Source: Patescibacteria group bacterium
GTDB lineage: Bacteria; Patescibacteria; Microgenomatia; Daviesbacterales; UBA10151
NCBI GenBank assembly: GCA_023487645.1
Contig: JAMDBX010000033.1
Location: forward strand, 1-7,096
Reading direction: 5' to 3'
Length of the DNA: 7,096 nucleotides
The notes beneath the pieces are model-generated. The model saw only the letters and a program-made list of their open reading frames with translations, made no database searches and was not told where the DNA came from. A program made the translations under genes and the position numbers. Below are positions 1 through 5,285 of this stretch, in pieces. Numbering within the stretch: the stretch's first letter is position 1; each line of letters opens with the position of its first letter.

Positions 1-42
1 CAGTTAGTTTTGAAGAACTGTTTAAAAAATTAATTACTTTAT
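1..42. repeat. 42-bp exact direct copy of the kinase gene interior (left copy)
   Basis: The first 42 bases are identical to 1842-1883, which lie inside the APH-fold kinase gene, in the same orientation. Identity stops sharply: position 43 onward is infB coding sequence, whereas 1884 onward continues the kinase. In the infB frame this segment has a stop (TAA at 23-25) and bears no resemblance to the GTPase P-loop region expected there, so it is not native infB sequence. It marks a junction: an assembly or amplification chimera, or the joint of a tandem duplication or circle of 43-1883. Confidence 0.95.
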
Positions 43-1414
43 CCGTAAAACATCAGTTGCTGCCAGAGAACATGGCGGTATTACCCAAGCTATTGGTGCT
101 TATCAAGCTCAAACTGATGGTAAAGCGATTACTTTTATCGATACTCCCGGACATGCAGCTTTTGAAAAAATGCGCTCCCGAGGAGCCCAAGTTGCCGATA
201 TTGCAGTTTTGGTTGTAGCTGTTGATGATGGGGTCATGCCTCAAACAGTTGAGGCTATCAAGCATATCCAAAGTGCAGGAATACCGATGATTGTGGCAGT
301 AAATAAGGTAGATATTGCAGGGATCGATGTGAAAGTCCAGTTAGAAAAGATCAAAAGGCAGCTTTCGGATAACAATGTCTTGGTAGAAGAATACGGCGGC
401 GATGTGCCGATTGTGCCTTTAAGTGCCAAAACCGGACAAGGAGTCCCTGATCTTCTGGAAACTATTAATTTAGTGGCGGAAATCCATGAGCCTAAGGGCG
501 ATCCGGCAAAACCGGCGTTGGGGGTAGTAGTTGAATCGCGTTTAGATAAATTTAAAGGACCCCTGGCTACAATTTTAGTCCGGGATGGAAGTCTACACCG
601 GGGTGATCCGCTTTTTGCCGGAGGTGCAGAGGGTAAGGTTCGGGGGATGTTTGATTGGGCCGGCAAAGCAGTGGAGGCAGCCGGACCTTCGACTCCGGTT
701 GAGGTTTTAGGCTTTACCTCAGTTCCTGCAGTCGGAGCTAAGCTTGGGGAAGAGGTTAAAAAAGCTGTAACTGAAGTTTCCGGCAAAAGTTTAATTGATA
801 AACTTAAAGAATCGTCAACTCAAGTGTTGGCGGTGGTGGTCAAAGCCGACAGCCAAGGGTCTTTGGAAGCCATTGAAGATGCTTTAAATAAATTTAACCA
901 GGACGGCCAGCATATTAAAATCATCAGCTCCGGTACCGGCAACATTGTTGACTCTGATGTCGAGCTGGCCAATGCTTCCTCAGGCATTGTCATTGGTTTT
1001 AATGTCAAAGTTGTCCTCACGGCCCAACGGATTGCCGACACCGAACATGTGCTCGTCCGGACTTATAATATCATTTATGAACTGACAGAGGAGATGGAAG
1101 AGGTAGTTGAGGGGATGCTCAAACCGGGCAAGGTGGAGGAGGTTTTTGGCCGGGCTCAAATTATTGCCGAGTTTCCTTTTGGTAAAAATGAACGGGTGGC
1201 CGGGTGTCATGTGGTTGAAGGGGTAATCTCCAAGGGGCCAAAAGTGAGGATTGTCCGGGATGGAGAGGTTGTTGGAGAAACTAAAATTAAATCTTTGAAA
1301 AAGGTTAAAGAAGAGGTGCCCAAGGTGGAAAAGGGCCAGGAATGCGGCATGATTTTTGATCCTCAAGTAGATTTTAACATCGGCGACCTAGTTGAATCCT
1401 TCAGAACTTATTAA
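41..1414 (+). CDS. infB: Translation initiation factor IF-2, 5'-truncated
   Basis: IF-2 is the GTPase that places initiator fMet-tRNA on the 30S subunit and promotes 50S joining. About 457 C-terminal residues are present, beginning at IRKTSVA, the segment just after the P-loop. Visible in order (fragment numbering): the switch region [12 protein letters not shown]3 DTPGH at about 34-38, G4 NKVD at about 88-91, G5 SAK at about 128-130, the domain II beta-barrel ([19 protein letters not shown]), domain III, and the C-terminal fMet-tRNA-binding barrel with [19 protein letters not shown] and ECGMIF. The N-terminal domain and the G1 motif GHVDHGKT are missing because the sequence changes at position 42/43 into a copy of the kinase gene, not because of a visible frameshift. 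The ATG at 170 is an internal methionine ([12 protein letters not shown]), not the start. Usually rbfA follows infB; here a kinase gene does. Confidence 0.96.
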   Translation: MRKTSVAAREHGGITQAIGAYQAQTDGKAITFIDTPGHAAFEKMRSRGAQVADIAVLVVAVDDGVMPQTVEAIKHIQSAGIPMIVAVNKVDIAGIDVKVQLEKIKRQLSDNNVLVEEYGGDVPIVPLSAKTGQGVPDLLETINLVAEIHEPKGDPAKPALGVVVESRLDKFKGPLATILVRDGSLHRGDPLFAGGAEGKVRGMFDWAGKAVEAAGPSTPVEVLGFTSVPAVGAKLGEEVKKAVTEVSGKSLIDKLKESSTQVLAVVVKADSQGSLEAIEDALNKFNQDGQHIKIISSGTGNIVDSDVELANASSGIVIGFNVKVVLTAQRIADTEHVLVRTYNIIYELTEEMEEVVEGMLKPGKVEEVFGRAQIIAEFPFGKNERVAGCHVVEGVISKGPKVRIVRDGEVVGETKIKSLKKVKEEVPKVEKGQECGMIFDPQVDFNIGDLVESFRTY

Positions 1415-1438
1415 AGAAGCCTGCTTTGTCAGCTTTTT
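1414..1438 (+). terminator. Weak terminator-like hairpin after infB
   Basis: Directly at the infB stop, AAGAAGC (1414-1420) can pair with GCTTTTT (1432-1438) through one G-U pair, around an 11-nt loop. The T-run forms the stem's 3' arm rather than a free tail, so it is at best a weak intrinsic terminator. It would separate infB from the inserted kinase gene. Confidence 0.25.
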
Positions 1439-1452
1439 CAGAGAATGTTCAG

Positions 1453-1486
1453 TATACTTTGTTAAAACTTTTCTTGATATACTTTG
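1453..1486 (+). promoter_or_regulatory. Extended -10 promoter of the kinase gene, within a 9-bp direct repeat
   Basis: TGATATACT at 1475-1483 fits an extended -10 element (TGn followed by a TATAAT-like hexamer). No good -35 is present at normal spacing, which extended -10 promoters tolerate. The hexamer ends six bases before GTG 1490, so transcription would start at or next to that codon, giving a leaderless message. The -10 lies in the second copy of TATACTTTG, which occurs at 1453-1461 and 1478-1486, 25 bp apart. No experimental start site is known. Confidence 0.5.
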
Positions 1487-1489
1487 GTT

Positions 1490-2449
1490 GTGAAAACTCC
1501 ATTTAAATATTCAAAAGAAATAGATAATAATATTGTTCAAGCCATAGAGAAAGATTTAGGCCTCTCTGTTGTATCAGCCCAAAGGATAGAAGTTGGTGAA
1601 GTAAGTTATGCTTATAAAATTAAAACTACAAAAAATAATTTAATTGCTAAGGTTTTTAAATTTGATTATTTTGTTCCTGAAAAAGAAAAATTGTTTTGGA
1701 TTGAACGGCAATTGTCGTTACACAAAATTCCCTTTGCTAAAACATTGAAAATATCTACTAAGACAAAACTTTTTCCCTACGGATATATGGTTCAGGAATT
1801 TATTGAGGGGAAAAATGGTTTTGATGCAATTATAGATAATACAGTTAGTTTTGAAGAACTGTTTAAAAAATTAATTACTTTATTAAAAAAGGTCCATGAT
1901 ATATCAGTGGAAGGATATGGGGCTATACATCAGGGAAAGGGAGAATATAAAACTTTCTATGAATCAAAATTAAATTGGTATAAAAAGTTGCGACAGCGGC
2001 TTAAAGGCTTAAAAGATTTAAGACCAGAATTACATGATTTAGTTTTACAAGAGGTTGAAAAATTAAAACAATATGAATATTTAATGAAACCTGTCTTGCT
2101 CCATGGTGATGCTACTCCGCATAATGTTATGTGTACACTCGAAGGAAATTTAATATTGATTGATTGGGATAATGCTGGTTCAGGAGCATGGCAGTCAGAG
2201 TATGCAGGGCTCACCTATAAAGGTGCATATATGTGGCAATACAGTAGCGAAGAAGAAAGAAATAGGTTAATCAGGAAAGCATATAGAGAAGTTTATCCGG
2301 AGGTAGATTTTCAAGATCCGGATTTTTTGGAAGTAGTAAAAATATTGCAAATTCTGACAGCGTATGGTTCTCTGGCAACTCATTACTTCCAACATGAGGA
2401 TTTGGATCTTTATAAAAAAGCTAAACAGCGATTACTTTCGATGCTATAA
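1490..2449 (+). CDS. APH/choline-kinase-fold phosphotransferase, substrate unknown
   Basis: This is a 319-residue protein-kinase-like small-molecule kinase of the aminoglycoside phosphotransferase superfamily, expected to be cytosolic and to use ATP. The catalytic loop HGDATPHNVM (His205, Asp207, Asn212) and the metal-binding IDWDNAG (Asp225) are intact. An N-lobe lysine in LIAKVFKF and the hinge-like YGYMVQEFIEG precede them. Full-length for the family and undamaged. GTG 1490 is preferred over the in-frame TTG 1484 because the -10 element ends at 1483, which would put TTG upstream of the transcription start; no Shine-Dalgarno sequence is seen. The gene is visibly AT-richer (AAA, AAT, TTA codons) than infB and pnp, which suggests transfer. 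The family includes antibiotic kinases and also choline, homoserine and sugar kinases, so resistance is a possibility, not a finding. Bases 1842-1883 recur at the window's left edge. Confidence 0.88.
   Translation: MKTPFKYSKEIDNNIVQAIEKDLGLSVVSAQRIEVGEVSYAYKIKTTKNNLIAKVFKFDYFVPEKEKLFWIERQLSLHKIPFAKTLKISTKTKLFPYGYMVQEFIEGKNGFDAIIDNTVSFEELFKKLITLLKKVHDISVEGYGAIHQGKGEYKTFYESKLNWYKKLRQRLKGLKDLRPELHDLVLQEVEKLKQYEYLMKPVLLHGDATPHNVMCTLEGNLILIDWDNAGSGAWQSEYAGLTYKGAYMWQYSSEEERNRLIRKAYREVYPEVDFQDPDFLEVVKILQILTAYGSLATHYFQHEDLDLYKKAKQRLLSML
1842..1883. repeat. 42-bp exact direct copy (right, native copy)
   Basis: This is the resident copy of the repeat seen at 1-42. It encodes the in-frame kinase segment [13 protein letters not shown] and runs on without interruption on both sides, so this is the original context and the left-edge copy is the displaced one. 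The distance between the copies is 1841 bp, which is not a multiple of three. Confidence 0.95.
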
Positions 2450-2461
2450 AAAGTTCCGATA

Positions 2462-2491
2462 TAGTCAACCAGATTAATTTATTGCTATAAT
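2462..2491 (+). promoter_or_regulatory. Extended -10 promoter of the S66 peptidase gene
   Basis: TGCTATAAT at 2483-2491 contains a perfect -10 hexamer with the TGn extension. TAGTCA at 2462-2467 is a partial -35 match with an 18-bp spacer. The hexamer ends nine bases before ATG 2501, so a transcript would start within about three bases of the start codon. The S66 gene therefore appears to have its own promoter and need not be cotranscribed with the kinase, although the 51-bp gap holds no terminator. Confidence 0.6.
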
Positions 2492-2500
2492 CATTTCAGG

Positions 2501-3478
2501 ATGTCTGTAGGGATTATCAAACCACCTAAATTAGCAAATGGAGATACTATTGGTATATTCTCACCATCTCAGTCTATTAGTATGGAAAAAGAACATCTGG
2601 AGGGTTTTTATACAGGCATCAAAAGGCTAGAGGAGTTGGGATTTAAAATTAAACTTTCAGATAACGTTAAAGGTAAATATTATTATTCATCTGGTACTCC
2701 GAAGCAGAGAGTTGATGATCTGCACAAAATGTTTACTGATAAAGAGGTGAAAGCTCTCTTGATGTCGCTTGGGGGAGAAACAGCCAATGAAGTTCTCCCT
2801 TTATTGGATTTTAATTTAATTAAGAATAACCCCAAAATAATGCTTGGCATGAGTGATGGAACAAATCTATTGGCTCCTATTACTGATAAGACAGGTTTGG
2901 TGACTTTTTATGGTCCTGATTTAATCTATAGCTTTGGAATCCAAAAAGATATGCAGGAATTTGAGCGACAGATGTTTAAATGCTTAATGGAGGGCAAGGC
3001 AGATTTTCAACCATTAAACGGTCTAATTGATGATAATGGACATAAAATGCCAGATGGTTGGAAAACCATTCGAGGAGGTCAAGCCAAAGGAAGACTTATT
3101 GGTGGATATTTAGAAATTATAATGGCCCTCATGGGAACTAACTATTTGAACAACATTGATGAAACTATTTTATTTTTAGAAAGTATGGAAACATCAAGTA
3201 CTATTCATATGCGGTTGCAGTATTTGAAGTTAATGGGGGTATTTGACCGGATCAATGGTCTGATCTTGGGATATTTTCCTGACATCAAGAATAACGAGAA
3301 GTATTACCGTGAGATTGGTGATATTGTTTTGGAAATTACCAAAGATAAAGATTTTCCTATTCTTCAAGTAAATGAATTAGGCCATAGTGCCAAAAATTAT
3401 ACTTGGCCAATGGGAATAAATGTGGAGCTAGATACAACCAATAAGACAATAACAGCTCTAGAAAGTTGTGTTGAATAA
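2501..3478 (+). CDS. Peptidase S66 family protein (MccF-like / LD-carboxypeptidase-like)
   Basis: This is a 325-residue serine peptidase of the S66 family. Known members are LdcA, which trims murein tetrapeptides during peptidoglycan recycling, and MccF, which inactivates microcin C7-type aminoacyl-nucleotide toxins. Seen directly: the opening GDTIGIFSPSQSIS, the segment LLMSLGGETANEVLPLLD, the nucleophile elbow GMSDGTNL (Ser118), the glutamate in LFLESMET (Glu227) and the histidine in LGHSAKNYTWPMG (His295), giving a complete Ser-Glu-His triad at family-typical spacing. The stretch WKTIRGGQAKGRLIGG and the length resemble the MccF branch more than classical LdcA, but that is judgement from memory. 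No signal peptide or membrane segment is seen, so it should be cytosolic. Composition is AT-rich like the preceding kinase, consistent with the two arriving together. The start is ATG 2501, with only a weak AGG just before it. Confidence 0.9.
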   Translation: MSVGIIKPPKLANGDTIGIFSPSQSISMEKEHLEGFYTGIKRLEELGFKIKLSDNVKGKYYYSSGTPKQRVDDLHKMFTDKEVKALLMSLGGETANEVLPLLDFNLIKNNPKIMLGMSDGTNLLAPITDKTGLVTFYGPDLIYSFGIQKDMQEFERQMFKCLMEGKADFQPLNGLIDDNGHKMPDGWKTIRGGQAKGRLIGGYLEIIMALMGTNYLNNIDETILFLESMETSSTIHMRLQYLKLMGVFDRINGLILGYFPDIKNNEKYYREIGDIVLEITKDKDFPILQVNELGHSAKNYTWPMGINVELDTTNKTITALESCVE

Positions 3479-3509
3479 TATTAGCTGTGGAAGTTAGTAG
3501 GTTTAAAAC

Positions 3510-3523
3510 ATTCTCTAAATAAG
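3510..3523. repeat. 14-bp direct repeat, first copy
   Basis: ATTCTCTAAATAAG occurs here and again at 3675-3688, exactly 165 bp later. The TAA inside both copies falls in the same reading frame. Downstream of each there is loosely similar sequence (CACAGGTTTTTGTTT at 3525-3539 versus CACTGGATTTGTTT at 3699-3712), so the similarity may be a degraded longer duplication. Confidence 0.6.
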
Positions 3524-3683
3524 GCACAGGTTTTTGTTTATTCTGAATAAAGTTTTAGTTAAAGGAGTCGAAGTTACACCCCAGCAAATGGTTAATCAGG
3601 AATATCAAATACCTGCCGAAAACAGACAGACGATTGTTGACAGGGCAAAGAAAAATTTGCCAAACCTCTCTTCTATTCTCTAA
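3519..3683 (+). pseudogene. Unassigned open frame, possible gene remnant
   Basis: Between two in-frame TAA codons (3516-3518 and 3681-3683) there are 54 sense codons. From 3552 they read as plausible protein: VLVKGVEVTPQQMVNQEYQ, then IPAENRQTIVDRAKKNLPN, ending in SSIL. There is no ATG near the frame's beginning; the only one, at 3588, would leave 31 residues. A strong Shine-Dalgarno-like AAAGGAG (3561-3567) lies 20 nt before it, too far for normal use. I do not recognise a family and could not match it to RbfA or TruB, the genes expected near here. It may be the 3' end of a gene broken when the kinase/S66 pair arrived, or chance. The rest of the spacer 3479-3741 shows only the flanking 14-bp repeat and the next promoter. 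Confidence 0.3.
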
Positions 3684-3688
3684 ATAAG
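3675..3688. repeat. 14-bp direct repeat, second copy
   Basis: Second copy of ATTCTCTAAATAAG (first at 3510-3523). Here its TAA closes the unassigned frame described at 3519-3683. Confidence 0.6.
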
Positions 3689-3706
3689 CCTATTTCGCCA
3701 CTGGAT

Positions 3707-3735
3707 TTGTTTCTATGGGTCAAACATGGTAAAAT
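3707..3735 (+). promoter_or_regulatory. Promoter of the DHH-like gene
   Basis: TTGTTT (3707-3712) is followed after 17 bp by TAAAAT (3730-3735), and TGG just before the hexamer makes it an extended -10 (3727-3735). It ends six bases before ATG 3742, so the predicted transcript begins at the start codon and is leaderless. It restarts transcription after the inserted gene pair. Confidence 0.6.
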
Positions 3736-3741
3736 CGGGCC

Positions 3742-4776
3742 ATGAAATATGATGCCCAACTTGCCGGGGTGCAAAATAGCCTCCCAAATGCCAAAAATAT
3801 TTTGGTAGCGTTATCCAAAGAGCCGACAGTAGATGAATTAGCTGCTGGTTTGGCCCTTTTTCTTTCCCTCAAGCAGGCAGGTAAGACAGTCTCCATAGTT
3901 ACCGAAGGGGTTATTCGGGTTGAGCACACCAACCTTTTTGGTGTGGGTGATATCAAGGACCAGTTACCCCAGATGTCTTCAGGAGATTTTGTTTTAGTTT
4001 TAAGCGGAGTGGCCACACCGGGAGCTGATGGCAAAGGAGTGGTCACCTCGGTTGAAAAGATGGATTATTTTACCCAAGGTAATGATTTAAATCTGATTTT
4101 TCGGGTTGTCCCGGGTAAAAAATTCGAGCCCGCTCAGATCACTTCTCGCTATGAAGGTGGCAGTTTTGACCTGATTTTTACCGTTGGAGCTTCTAATTTG
4201 AATTTGCTGGGGTCGATTTATACCGCCCGTCAGCAAATGTGGACCGGAACTCAGATTATAAATATTGATAATAAGCAATCTAATAGTAATTTTGGCTCAA
4301 CCAATATTATTGATGGAGTAGCCTCTTCAGTTTCCGAGATCGTGGCTCAAGTGATAGTGTCATTAAAGCTTCCCTTTGAAACCGATATTGCGACTAATAT
4401 TTTAAGCGGTATCTTTACTGCTACGTCCAATCTCCAAGGTCCGAGGGTGACGGCTGACACCTATGATGTAGTTTCTAATGCTTTGCGTGTTGGCGGCCAA
4501 AAGCCGGCAGCTCCCATGGTTTCACCTCAACCTGTTCAGACCGAACAACCTATTCAAAATTCGGCACCCAGCTTTGATTTAAGCAAAGTTTTTAACCAAC
4601 CTTTGTCTCAGCCTATGGGAGAGGCTGCAGTCTCTCAAGAGGCGACAGCTCCAGCATCTCCATCTCCGGCGCAACCTTCGCCGGAAGAAACTCCATCCGG
4701 AGAAAGGGTGGAATCGGAAACTCCCGAATCTGATTGGTTGACCCCGAAGATTTATAAGGGGTCGTCTTTGGGATAA
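3742..4776 (+). CDS. Degenerate DHH-family (NrnA-like) protein with disordered C-terminal tail
   Basis: This is a 344-residue protein whose first ~250 residues follow the DHH phosphoesterase layout of NrnA-type oligoribonuclease/pAp phosphatases. ILVALSKEPTVDELAAGLAL corresponds to the family's NPDGDAIGS-type motif, with Asp31 kept. The segment INIDNKQSNSNFGSTNIID corresponds to the INIDHHxSNxxFG motif, but the DHH triplet is Asp176-Asn177-Lys178. Loss of both histidines suggests it does not carry out the usual metal-dependent hydrolysis. From about residue 250 the sequence turns rich in Pro, Ser, Gln and Glu with no evident fold, then ends in the more ordered-looking SDWLTPKIYKGSSLG. To my recollection such proteins are common near infB and rpsO in Microgenomates genomes. 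ATG 3742 is supported by the adjacent promoter. A role in RNA metabolism or ribosome assembly is only a guess from its neighbours. Confidence 0.75.
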   Translation: MKYDAQLAGVQNSLPNAKNILVALSKEPTVDELAAGLALFLSLKQAGKTVSIVTEGVIRVEHTNLFGVGDIKDQLPQMSSGDFVLVLSGVATPGADGKGVVTSVEKMDYFTQGNDLNLIFRVVPGKKFEPAQITSRYEGGSFDLIFTVGASNLNLLGSIYTARQQMWTGTQIINIDNKQSNSNFGSTNIIDGVASSVSEIVAQVIVSLKLPFETDIATNILSGIFTATSNLQGPRVTADTYDVVSNALRVGGQKPAAPMVSPQPVQTEQPIQNSAPSFDLSKVFNQPLSQPMGEAAVSQEATAPASPSPAQPSPEETPSGERVESETPESDWLTPKIYKGSSLG

Positions 4777-4790
4777 GGGCAAACTTATCC
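4771..4790 (+). terminator. Hairpin over the DHH-like stop codon, possible terminator
   Basis: GGATAAG (4771-4777) and CTTATCC (4784-4790) form a perfect 7-bp stem with a 6-nt loop that includes the end of the stop codon. The following bases TTGATATTT are T-rich but not an uninterrupted T-tract, so termination may be partial. The hairpin abuts the -35 box of the rpsO promoter without a gap. Confidence 0.45.
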
Positions 4791-4819
4791 TTGATATTTC
4801 AAGAAAATTTTGTTAAGAT
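4791..4819 (+). promoter_or_regulatory. rpsO promoter
   Basis: TTGATA (4791-4796), a 17-bp spacer and TAAGAT (4814-4819) with TGT directly before it make the best promoter in the window: a near-consensus -35 and an extended -10. The expected start is about 4826, giving a leader of roughly 72 nt before rpsO. A small palindrome, CTTGA-tatt-TCAAG (4790-4803), overlaps the -35 and could be incidental. Confidence 0.7.
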
Positions 4820-4826
4820 GCGGCAG

Positions 4827-4869
4827 GTAATTTAAAAAAAAGCCTTACTCTTTGGAACAGGTAAATTAC
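4827..4869 (+). promoter_or_regulatory. rpsO leader with 8-bp inverted repeat
   Basis: GTAATTTA (4827-4834) is perfectly complementary to TAAATTAC (4862-4869), closing a 27-nt loop at the very start of the predicted transcript. Downstream, GGGGAG (4876-4881) is the only Shine-Dalgarno-like run and sits 16 nt from the ATG, further than usual; TTGGA at 4888-4892 is a weaker, closer alternative. S15 represses its own mRNA through diverse leader structures in several bacterial groups, so an autoregulatory role is plausible but not shown. The stem is all A-U apart from one G-C pair. Confidence 0.35.
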
Positions 4870-4897
4870 GGTTCTGGGGAGTTAAGTTTGGAAATAT

Positions 4898-5167
4898 ATG
4901 CCACTTACTGTAAAGTCAAAACAACAAATAATTGAAGAGTTCGCTACCCATAAAGGCGACACTGGTTCCCCTGAAGTTCAAGCAGCTCTTTTAACGGAAC
5001 AGGTTAAAAATTTGACCAACCATTTGAAAGAACATCCCCATGATGTCCATTCCAGGCGGGGACTTTTATCCATGGTTAACCGTCGGAGAAGACTATTGCA
5101 ATACCTTTTAAAAAAGGATAATGAAAGATACAAAGAGTTAATTGGAAAATTGGGATTGAGCAAATAG
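4898..5167 (+). CDS. rpsO: 30S ribosomal protein S15
   Basis: This 89-residue protein has the family's standard length. S15 is a primary 16S rRNA-binding protein of the central domain, needed for 30S platform assembly, and contributes to a bridge with the 50S subunit. The family signatures are all present: [20 protein letters not shown], the [16 protein letters not shown] segment with the conserved His, Asp, His-Ser and Arg-Arg residues that contact rRNA, and the basic [14 protein letters not shown] helix. The initiator is ATG 4898 ([12 protein letters not shown]), which starts the N-terminal helix at the expected place. It is followed by pnp, the classic rpsO-pnp order, with a 118-bp gap. 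It has its own promoter and leader, and its last codons also carry the -35 of the pnp promoter. Nothing is unusual in the protein itself. Confidence 0.97.
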   Translation: MPLTVKSKQQIIEEFATHKGDTGSPEVQAALLTEQVKNLTNHLKEHPHDVHSRRGLLSMVNRRRRLLQYLLKKDNERYKELIGKLGLSK

Positions 5168-5184
5168 GAAAAAAATAGTATAAT
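5156..5184 (+). promoter_or_regulatory. pnp promoter overlapping the end of rpsO
   Basis: TTGAGC (5156-5161) lies in the last codons of rpsO, and a perfect TATAAT (5179-5184) follows after 17 bp. The predicted start is about 5191, just upstream of the folded pnp leader. There is no TGn extension. A separate pnp promoter downstream of rpsO is also known in Escherichia coli. Confidence 0.6.
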
Positions 5185-5194
5185 ATAAAAAGTC

Positions 5195-5272
5195 GGGGTA
5201 AGTTGGAGATTGCAAAGAGTTGGTTAGGTCGATGAGTTGACCTAGTTGCCTCTTCCACAGTTTCCAATCCCC
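5195..5272 (+). promoter_or_regulatory. Structured pnp 5' leader (long imperfect hairpin)
   Basis: Complementary arms nest in order: GGGG 5195-5198 with CCCC 5269-5272; TTGGA 5203-5207 with TCCAA 5263-5267; AAGAG 5215-5219 with CTCTT 5250-5254; then, after a single mismatch, 5221-5230 with 5239-5248 (six Watson-Crick pairs TAGGTC/GACCTA plus four G-U pairs) around the 8-nt loop GATGAGTT. The fold begins near the predicted transcription start and ends 13 nt before the pnp ATG. It has no T-tract, so it is not an intrinsic terminator. By analogy with the E. coli pnp leader stem, cleaved by RNase III and used by PNPase for autoregulation, it may control pnp; that role is inferred. Confidence 0.6.
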
Positions 5273-5285
5273 AGTAAGAATTTAT

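Noticed and set aside
3..218. An open frame running from the kinase copy at the left edge into infB in a shifted frame, looking like a fusion protein
   Set aside because: It uses the kinase frame for 13 codons, then reads infB out of frame until a TAG at 216-218. The infB frame itself gives excellent IF-2 protein from 41 on, so the fusion frame is a by-product of the junction.
241..786. Reverse-strand open frames over infB, the DHH-like gene, rpsO and pnp
   Set aside because: They are antisense to clearly conserved proteins, are low-complexity in translation and show no recognisable motif.
170..1414. infB starting at ATG 170
   Set aside because: IF-2 sequence continues upstream in the same frame to position 41 (switch region and DTPGH motif included), so ATG 170 is an internal methionine.
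3483..3548. Short frame ending in LNKAQVFVYSE, considered as an rbfA remnant because RbfA has a similar A-x-V-x-V strand
   Set aside because: Only about 20 residues are open after an upstream stop, and the resemblance is a short beta-strand pattern that proves nothing.
3561..3590. Small gene starting at ATG 3588 with the AAAGGAG Shine-Dalgarno-like sequence
   Set aside because: The spacing of 20 nt is too long, the product would be 31 residues, and AAAGGAG itself is read as codons in the same open frame.
5195..5272. Reading the rpsO-pnp spacer hairpin as an intrinsic terminator of rpsO
   Set aside because: No T-tract follows the stem, and the fold lies downstream of a good promoter and just upstream of the pnp start, which fits a leader better.
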